Positions 58,454 through 64,000 of a stretch of DNA of 64,000 nt are shown here, one piece after another. The notes below the pieces were generated by a model that was given only the letters and a program-made list of their open reading frames with translations, ran no database searches and was not told the DNA's origin. The translations under genes were made by a program, and so were the position numbers. The stretch covers positions 1 to 64,000 of the IMG/VR virus record IMGVR_UViG_3300046804_004458. One strand, written 5' to 3'. This stretch comes from a virus. Position 1 is the stretch's first letter. Every line of letters begins with the position of its first letter.

Positions 58454-61400
58454 TTATTTATATTTGGACAACCAACCACCGTACTTTTTACTCTCTTTTT
58501 GAGATTTTGCAATTGCTGTAACAGTTGCACCTATTCCTATTTTGTTTAAAGATTTTAATAAATCTGACATGTTGTAATCATCAACTTTGGTACCACGAAG
58601 ATAATCATGTCCTCCATTTTGATATTGTTGTATTGATCCTCCGTATTTGTTCTCATTTAATGATGCTGCTCCTGCTGCTATTCCAACAGGTGTATACATC
58701 TTATTCATTACCTCTACCAACTTCTTCTTATCTACATTCTTTATTAGTTGTAGCATTGTGGGGTCTTCTCCGTTCATAAACTTGTTAGTGCCTAACATAC
58801 TTTGCAATTTATCTATATCAGTTTCTGATACTTTTGCATATGGATTCTTAGGGTTTAAAACAGACCTCATCTCATCTATTCGTGCCATCACCTCTGTAGG
58901 AGTTTTTATGTAGTTAGAGGCATTATTATTATCCTTGAACACAGAGCTTAGTAACTGCCTTTCTTTCTCCGTAAATGACCCTGCAGCATAGGTTTTACCA
59001 TGCCCCATTGCTTCATGGACTGTTACATTGTATAAGTCCCCGTAATTAGGCGCACCTACTGATATACTTTCCCCTGTTCCAGTTTCCATATTAGGTCCAT
59101 AATACATTCCCCGTTTACTATCTGCATTATAGTCTATACTGGCATCTTTTCTAAGATGTTGTACAGATGTTCTTTCAGGTACAGGGTTTATTCTATTAAC
59201 GAATGGTTTAAATTTATTAGATTGCCAATGAGGTACATCTGAGACATTATATTGATATATATCTTGAAAAGTATTCATTAATTGATTATCATCCATTGCC
59301 AATATTTCTTTCTGTGACCAGTCAGCAGGAACAATTCCTTTTTCTACATCACTTCTTATTTTCTTAGCAATATCTAATTTATCTGCTTCTATAGAAGGAG
59401 TCATACTTTTCATAGCAGCATACCTTTTCTTATATTCAGGAGAAGATAAAGCCCTATCTGCAAATTGAAATGCATCATCTACAGTTCTATCTGTTAGAAA
59501 TTTATGCCTGCTATCCTTATTCATGAATAACATCTTCACTTTCTCTTTATTGGTAACAGGCGGTTTATATCCAAAATTGATAGCTGCCCCCATTTCTGGA
59601 GTAGATTGGTACCCAGTTCTAGGATTAACACCAAAGCTCTGTAGTATCTGTTGCTCCTTATTCAGTTGTGGCACCTCTGTTATAGTAGGCATTGGTGTGT
59701 TACCTGGAGTATTGCCTATTATCCCCATTGGGAATCCTCCTCCTGAGCCACCGGGCACATCTACTTGCTGATAACCCTTTAGCCAATGAGGTTGACCTTT
59801 ATATACATTAACAGCTTCTATAGGTATTTCATTTATTACTTGTCCTTGTTCATTTATAGGTCTATGGGCAAAATGCCTACCTCTTTTTACTACTTTACCT
59901 GTTACAGGGTTTATCTCTCCCGGCCCCACCATAGGATGTTGACTCTCATATATATACCCATTACCTTCTTTAGGTAGATAGTCTTTATGAACTTTCCCTT
60001 TAGCAAATGAGGGAAACGCTGTTGGTCTCCTTACTTCCTTACCATTCAGAAATATTCCTACAGATGCTCCTTCTGGATTAGACCTTATCACTCTATTTTG
60101 TATAGCATCCAGATAGGCATTCTCATCTACAGCCCTATAATATGCATTTGGATTATTCAGCTTATTAGCCCATGGGTTTATCTTGTATGCATTTTTAGCA
60201 AGAGGTTTCAATGCCTTACCTGCCATACCTGCACCACTCATCAGCATCTCTGCATTCATGAACTTCTCTGCCAGTTCACTACCAGGTGCCATCTTCTGTG
60301 CGAATTCCCTGTTAGCCCTTTCCTCTGCCTCTTGTTGATACATTTTACTCCTCAGGTACTCATGGTCTCTCTGTTGTTGTGGTGTACTATACCCCTGTGC
60401 TGGCCCTATATACTGTTGTGGGTGTTCCATAGCCCATTGTTCACCTATAGAGTATTGTGGTATAGGTTGAGGCATTTGAGTAGTAGTTCTGGTAGCTGGT
60501 TTATTAGCTCCTTTTGTGTATCCTATTCCTCCACCTTCCTTATACTGAGGTATATTCATACTAGTCTTAGTACGAAATCCTGCTGGTGTATATTGTCCAC
60601 CTTGTACATCAGGACTATACCAGTCTGTACTCTCTGTTATGTATGGGTTGGGTATATCTCTTGGTGTATATTGTGTTCCTGTTGGTAGTTCTTGTAAGGT
60701 ATATGGAAGTTGTTGTATTTGCTCCCCATAGATATACGGTTGTACTGGTTTTTTATAAACAGGACTCCAAGCCACACCATCATAATAGGACTCCATAGGC
60801 TTTATAGTTCTGTGCCATAAATCTGGGCTCGAGTGTTTCCCTATCCTATAGTCACTATTTATTGGTAGACTTTTATAATAATTTATTATCTTGTTATCAT
60901 TGATAACAGGATCTATAGGGTCATATGTTTTATCTAATTCTATATGTGAAAAGGCATTATTGTCATTCTTCTTATCTCTGTTCCCTATATTCTTTTTCCA
61001 AGTTTCATACAAACCACGACTTTTCAAGTACTCTATATCATCTGGATTTTTTATGGTATTACGCCTTTGATAATCATAGGCATTGTAGAGATTCAGACTA
61101 TCCTGATATGCTCTGACTTTACTTTTATCAGATGTATAGATAGGTTTCCTACCTGCTTTACCACCATCTTGATACTGCCCTAACCACCCACCATATTCTT
61201 TTTTCTCAGCAGCTCTGATCTTTTTTTCTTGTTGCAGCATCTCCTTGGTAGGCTCTTTACCTGAACCAGCATTAGCCCTGATGTTATCCCACAATCCTCT
61301 TTGGGAGTAAGAACCATCTGCTCTTTTTATCATGCCACCATGTTCCATTTCTACCGGCCCACCATATTCCCAGGTGCCAAATTTCTTATGCCAGTACAAG

Positions 61401-61972
61401 GGGCTAAATGGGTCAGTTGCTTTTGCTGAATCCCTACCACCCATTCTGCTCCAGAAGTTCTTTCTTCTTTGTTCAGAGTGGTGTTGTTTAAAATCCTGCA
61501 TACCTCTGTAACCACCTTGTACTACTTTGTAACTGTCACCTTTTTTGGCAAGTACTTTCCATTTGTGCTGGCCATCACCTTGTTTCTTTTGCCCTACATG
61601 GGTAAAGCCCATGTTCTTGTATCTTTGAGGTATACCACCATTTTTCATTTCTTCTACATAACCACCCTCCTCAAATAAAGGCATAGAAAAGTTAGAATGT
61701 TCAGCAGGTGAGTACTTAGCAATACCGGTATAATCTACAGTCACCTGCTTAGGTAAATTTTGCAATGGAAACTCCATAACAACAGATCCTGGGAAGGTAT
61801 ACTCTCCACCAGGTAGCATAAGCTTTTTGTTGCCATAGTTATCAATGCCAAGCAAAGGATGATCAACCTCATTCATGGTTATATTACCAGATGGAATGAT
61901 GTTAAAAGAATTAAACCTATCAGGTGAATCAGCTTTGTACCCCTGAGTACTGTATTTTTTAAGCCAGCTCAT
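58454..61972 (-). CDS. Gly-Gly-rich virion protein, 1172 aa, with zincin-like and toxin-like regions
   Basis: Residues 118-201 (YKNMGFTHVGQKKQGDG; YKVVQGGYRGMQDFKQHHSE; DPFSPLYWHKKFGTWEYGG) match a small domain found in DUF5754-like viral proteins. About residues 640-760 (NAYYRAVDENAYLDAIQNRV, FPSFAKGK, YIYESQHPMVGPG, KGQPHWLKGYQQV) resemble an ART-like toxin/transferase fold, which is only a guess. VTVHEAMGHGKTYAAG (His 986 to His 991, HExxxH rather than HExxH) with a later TPTEVMARIDEMR suggests a degenerate metalloprotease. The C-terminus (KKYGGWLSKYK) matches the tag of the neighbour. Likely a large tail or capsid-internal protein. Confidence 0.62.
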   Translation of the reverse strand: MSWLKKYSTQGYKADSPDRFNSFNIIPSGNITMNEVDHPLLGIDNYGNKKLMLPGGEYTFPGSVVMEFPLQNLPKQVTVDYTGIAKYSPAEHSNFSMPLFEEGGYVEEMKNGGIPQRYKNMGFTHVGQKKQGDGQHKWKVLAKKGDSYKVVQGGYRGMQDFKQHHSEQRRKNFWSRMGGRDSAKATDPFSPLYWHKKFGTWEYGGPVEMEHGGMIKRADGSYSQRGLWDNIRANAGSGKEPTKEMLQQEKKIRAAEKKEYGGWLGQYQDGGKAGRKPIYTSDKSKVRAYQDSLNLYNAYDYQRRNTIKNPDDIEYLKSRGLYETWKKNIGNRDKKNDNNAFSHIELDKTYDPIDPVINDNKIINYYKSLPINSDYRIGKHSSPDLWHRTIKPMESYYDGVAWSPVYKKPVQPYIYGEQIQQLPYTLQELPTGTQYTPRDIPNPYITESTDWYSPDVQGGQYTPAGFRTKTSMNIPQYKEGGGIGYTKGANKPATRTTTQMPQPIPQYSIGEQWAMEHPQQYIGPAQGYSTPQQQRDHEYLRSKMYQQEAEERANREFAQKMAPGSELAEKFMNAEMLMSGAGMAGKALKPLAKNAYKINPWANKLNNPNAYYRAVDENAYLDAIQNRVIRSNPEGASVGIFLNGKEVRRPTAFPSFAKGKVHKDYLPKEGNGYIYESQHPMVGPGEINPVTGKVVKRGRHFAHRPINEQGQVINEIPIEAVNVYKGQPHWLKGYQQVDVPGGSGGGFPMGIIGNTPGNTPMPTITEVPQLNKEQQILQSFGVNPRTGYQSTPEMGAAINFGYKPPVTNKEKVKMLFMNKDSRHKFLTDRTVDDAFQFADRALSSPEYKKRYAAMKSMTPSIEADKLDIAKKIRSDVEKGIVPADWSQKEILAMDDNQLMNTFQDIYQYNVSDVPHWQSNKFKPFVNRINPVPERTSVQHLRKDASIDYNADSKRGMYYGPNMETGTGESISVGAPNYGDLYNVTVHEAMGHGKTYAAGSFTEKERQLLSSVFKDNNNASNYIKTPTEVMARIDEMRSVLNPKNPYAKVSETDIDKLQSMLGTNKFMNGEDPTMLQLIKNVDKKKLVEVMNKMYTPVGIAAGAASLNENKYGGSIQQYQNGGHDYLRGTKVDDYNMSDLLKSLNKIGIGATVTAIAKSQKESKKYGGWLSKYK

Positions 61973-61978
61973 TACTCA

Positions 61979-62416
61979 CTATTTAAACGTATTAAAGTAT
62001 TTTGCTTTTGCAAATGAGCCTTGTAGTTCAGAAGCCAAATTAGTCAGCTGCTCAAGATGCCTCTGTTGTCCATAATCACAAAGAGCTACTGTAAACTGAA
62101 AACCTTCTTCAAGAAATTTAGCAACTGCTTCTTCACTAAATGGTTCCACTGTCTCACTGGTAAGTCCACTAAATCTTTTAGGAGCTTGTATACCCAGCAG
62201 GTACTCAGAGATAGCATCTTTACTATCTACAAGATCCTTGTACAAAGTATCCAGCATATTGTGCTGTGCAAAACTGGTAGTTTGCAAATGATAAAAATGA
62301 GCTTTGCTGTGCATGTTGAACAGCTTGCTTATTATACTGTCAGGAGTCATTCCTGATGTCATGCCCATGCTCATTGGTATTGTGGACATTGGAGAAATTG
62401 GTTTTTTTAAGTTCAT
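61979..62416 (-). CDS. Ferritin-like small crAss-type protein (DUF5856-like)
   Basis: 145 aa. KLFNMHSKAHFYHLQTTSFA then QHNMLDTLYKDLVDSKDAIS, with spaced His in two helices, fits the ferritin/Dps-like pattern of the DUF5856 family described in Bacteroides phages. It is followed by EGFQFTVALCDYGQQRHLEQ. Function unknown; possibly a virion-associated helical bundle rather than an iron store. Starts 18 nt after the 36-aa ORF and ends 6 nt before the 1172-aa gene. Confidence 0.65.
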   Translation of the reverse strand: MNLKKPISPMSTIPMSMGMTSGMTPDSIISKLFNMHSKAHFYHLQTTSFAQHNMLDTLYKDLVDSKDAISEYLLGIQAPKRFSGLTSETVEPFSEEAVAKFLEEGFQFTVALCDYGQQRHLEQLTNLASELQGSFAKAKYFNTFK

Positions 62417-62434
62417 TTTGTATTTGTTTTATTT

Positions 62435-62545
62435 TTAGTTTTCTATTAGTTCTTCATCAGTTAATAATAAATTTGCCGTTATCAACACTACCTCCTCCAC
62501 AGTGATCATATCCGGCCTATATATATGCACACATATTTCTATCAT
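62435..62545 (-). CDS. Tiny protein, 36 aa
   Basis: ATG overlaps the stop of the muzzle-type gene (ATGA, 62542-62545). The sequence MIEICVHIYRPDMITVEEVV continues into LLLTDEELIEN, with ordinary amino-acid composition. It fills most of the only gap in this operon. Coupling to the upstream gene is the main support; the family is unknown. Confidence 0.45.
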   Translation of the reverse strand: MIEICVHIYRPDMITVEEVVLITANLLLTDEELIEN

Positions 62546-64000
62546 CTTGCTGAGTATTGATTTTTTGTGGAAGCATACCTGATTGTCAGGCTATTCTTAC
62601 CAAGTTTTGTCTTTCTCATAAAGATACGTGTTCCTGTATATCTTACTCTCTTTTGTTGGTTCCATGGTTTTAATAAATTAAAATAGGGGGTGTTTGTACT
62701 AAAAGTATAACCATTTGAATTAGTAGTCAACATCGGTGTATTGGCCAGTGAAAACTGCCCCCTATCTGCTGTATAGTCATAAAAGTCATTTACCCGGTAT
62801 TTATTCTCTACCTTCTGGTAAAGAATCTGTCTTGTTGGGCCTAACCAGTTAGGGTAGTTTAAAGCAGCATATGGATTATCCCATGGTTTAAGAAGCATAT
62901 TTTGCAAAGTGCTGTTTTGCTCTTTGTTATACACCATAAAATAATCAAAGGACTGATCATAGTTTAAAAACTTATCCACTCCATTAGGAGCATATTGATA
63001 ACTTTCTAACAACCATTCTATATTTTGTAGAATAGTTTCAGTTACTTGGGTATTAGTAAAATATTCTATCTCTACAGGGTAGTCTATTCCATAAAAATTA
63101 GCAAATGATTGTAAGCTTGTATTATGTCTCCACAACCTTCCAGACAAACCATTTGATGTAAAAAAGCCTAACTTTGATGGTACTACATGAGAAGGATGCC
63201 AATCATGCCAACTAATAAATCTTCTACTATTACAGTCATAAGAAAGAGTCCAACTTGCATTTTCAAAATAAGCCGGATCACCAATATTTAATTTTATAGA
63301 TACACCTGTTACTGTATCTCTATAAACAAATGTATTATTTACAAGAGTTACAAGAGATGGATTAATTACCTTATAATCTTTTTTACATATGTAAAGAATC
63401 TCATGAACAGGGTCATATACTAATTGGCAACCTACTCCTGCTACTGGATTATCTTTTAAAGAAAAAGATGGATATTGCTGAACCAGTTGTGATGGCAGGT
63501 AATTGATCAAGTGGTAGTTTATACCGCACTCTACACCAAGATCAGCTATTTGACCTCCTTTAAGATTAAATATTTTTCCAGTGTCTTGTGATACCCAAAA
63601 GGCACCATGTTTTGTATTTATTACCCCCTGCCTGCTTTGACAAGATGCATACTCATAAGCATCATCAATGTTATTGAGTGACTGCAAAGTTTGACTAAAC
63701 AACAATCCAGTTCCTACTGTATATTCTGTAGCACTTTTTGATGGTATAGTTTCTACCCCGGCAAACATTACTGGGGAGCTATTTTCCATAAGAAATAAAG
63801 CTCCTGTTTTATGCAGGTCCTTAATTACATAAACCCTGTCATTAAAATCCTTGTAGTTATTAGGTAAAAATATTCTCCAGTTATCCTGCATCTGCTCTTC
63901 TTCCTGTGGTAAAGAATATGCTACTCTACGTGGATAGTAAGAAAAACAGGTATATGCAAGAATAGGGTCATAGTCTCTTCTAAGACAACTGCCCCATGAA
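62542..64000 (-). CDS. crAss-like tail/stabilization (muzzle-type) protein, 5' end outside window
   Basis: The frame runs through the right edge: 36 codons upstream of the internal ATG at 63891 are open and protein-like (SWGSCLRRDYDPILAYTCFS), so the gene is partial. It contains YSLPQEEEQMQDNWRIFLPN, DLHKTGALFLMENSSPVMFAG, GCQLVYDPVHEILYICKKDY and FISWHDWHPSHVVPS. The WHDWHP motif and these segments are those I recognise from Crassvirales tail-hub 'stabilization' or muzzle proteins, which close the portal-tail channel. It ends in the basic, beta-rich part (RVRYTGTRIFMRKTKLGKNS). The naming is by memory of the family, not by search. Confidence 0.7.
   Translation of the reverse strand, partial: SWGSCLRRDYDPILAYTCFSYYPRRVAYSLPQEEEQMQDNWRIFLPNNYKDFNDRVYVIKDLHKTGALFLMENSSPVMFAGVETIPSKSATEYTVGTGLLFSQTLQSLNNIDDAYEYASCQSRQGVINTKHGAFWVSQDTGKIFNLKGGQIADLGVECGINYHLINYLPSQLVQQYPSFSLKDNPVAGVGCQLVYDPVHEILYICKKDYKVINPSLVTLVNNTFVYRDTVTGVSIKLNIGDPAYFENASWTLSYDCNSRRFISWHDWHPSHVVPSKLGFFTSNGLSGRLWRHNTSLQSFANFYGIDYPVEIEYFTNTQVTETILQNIEWLLESYQYAPNGVDKFLNYDQSFDYFMVYNKEQNSTLQNMLLKPWDNPYAALNYPNWLGPTRQILYQKVENKYRVNDFYDYTADRGQFSLANTPMLTTNSNGYTFSTNTPYFNLLKPWNQQKRVRYTGTRIFMRKTKLGKNSLTIRYASTKNQYSAR

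Noticed and set aside
1-64000. Stop-codon reassignment, known in some crAss-like phages
   Set aside because: TAA, TAG and TGA all end genes here with tight downstream starts, and no long frames are broken by a single stop type.

Overview
The window looks like about two thirds of a crAss-like (Crassvirales) double-stranded DNA phage genome from a Bacteroidota host. The support is: an AT-rich sequence using the standard code (TAA, TAG and TGA all end genes); promoter-like boxes of the Bacteroidota type (TTG, 19-21 nt, TAnnTTTG-like); a two-arm layout with a replication arm on the + strand and a virion/transcription arm on the - strand; giant virion-associated genes, one carrying the DxDxD motif of a two-barrel RNA polymerase; and, at the right edge, a protein with the WHDWHP motif that I recognise from crAss-like tail/stabilization (muzzle-type) proteins. 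Gene families were recognised by eye from motifs, not by database search.

Replication and recombination arm (1-23930, almost all +): the C-terminal part of a family A DNA polymerase, an SF4 (DnaB-like) helicase, a RecA-fold Sak4-like ATPase, a probable SSB with an acidic tail, a TOPRIM primase, a DUF932 protein, two uracil-DNA-glycosylase-fold paralogues with altered active sites, a 2OG-Fe(II)-oxygenase-like protein, two PD-(D/E)XK nucleases, RecA and HNH proteins. Many small, acidic, tightly overlapping accessory genes lie between them. Two free-standing homing endonucleases (GIY-YIG and HNH) have entered this arm. The HNH element left a truncated copy of the 5' end of the nuclease gene it interrupts and supplies a diverged replacement 5' end. 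A 136-bp gap before the GIY-YIG gene holds two long crossing inverted repeats.

Switch and lysis region (22885-27268): a lone - strand gene faces a + strand UDG-like gene across a 47-bp divergent promoter region. A - strand cassette then encodes a small conserved protein, a holin, a membrane coiled-coil protein, two overlapping exported proteins (spanin-like), a GH108 endolysin and an exported Cys-rich protein. One + strand gene is stranded beside it.

Virion and transcription arm (27261 to the right end, all -): a 1951-aa protein with histidine-phosphatase and PD-(D/E)XK modules; a 5392-aa protein with a coiled coil, an HExxH zincin-like motif, the RNA polymerase motif and an ASCH-like domain; a 1119-aa protein; three Gly-Gly-rich proteins, one ending in a lysozyme/transglycosylase-like domain; a ferritin-like small protein; a 36-aa peptide; and the muzzle-type protein running off the edge. 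These are read as internal cargo, ejection and tail proteins, with a virion-packaged RNA polymerase that would transcribe early genes after injection.

No tRNA, rRNA, CRISPR array, integrase or replication origin could be supported.
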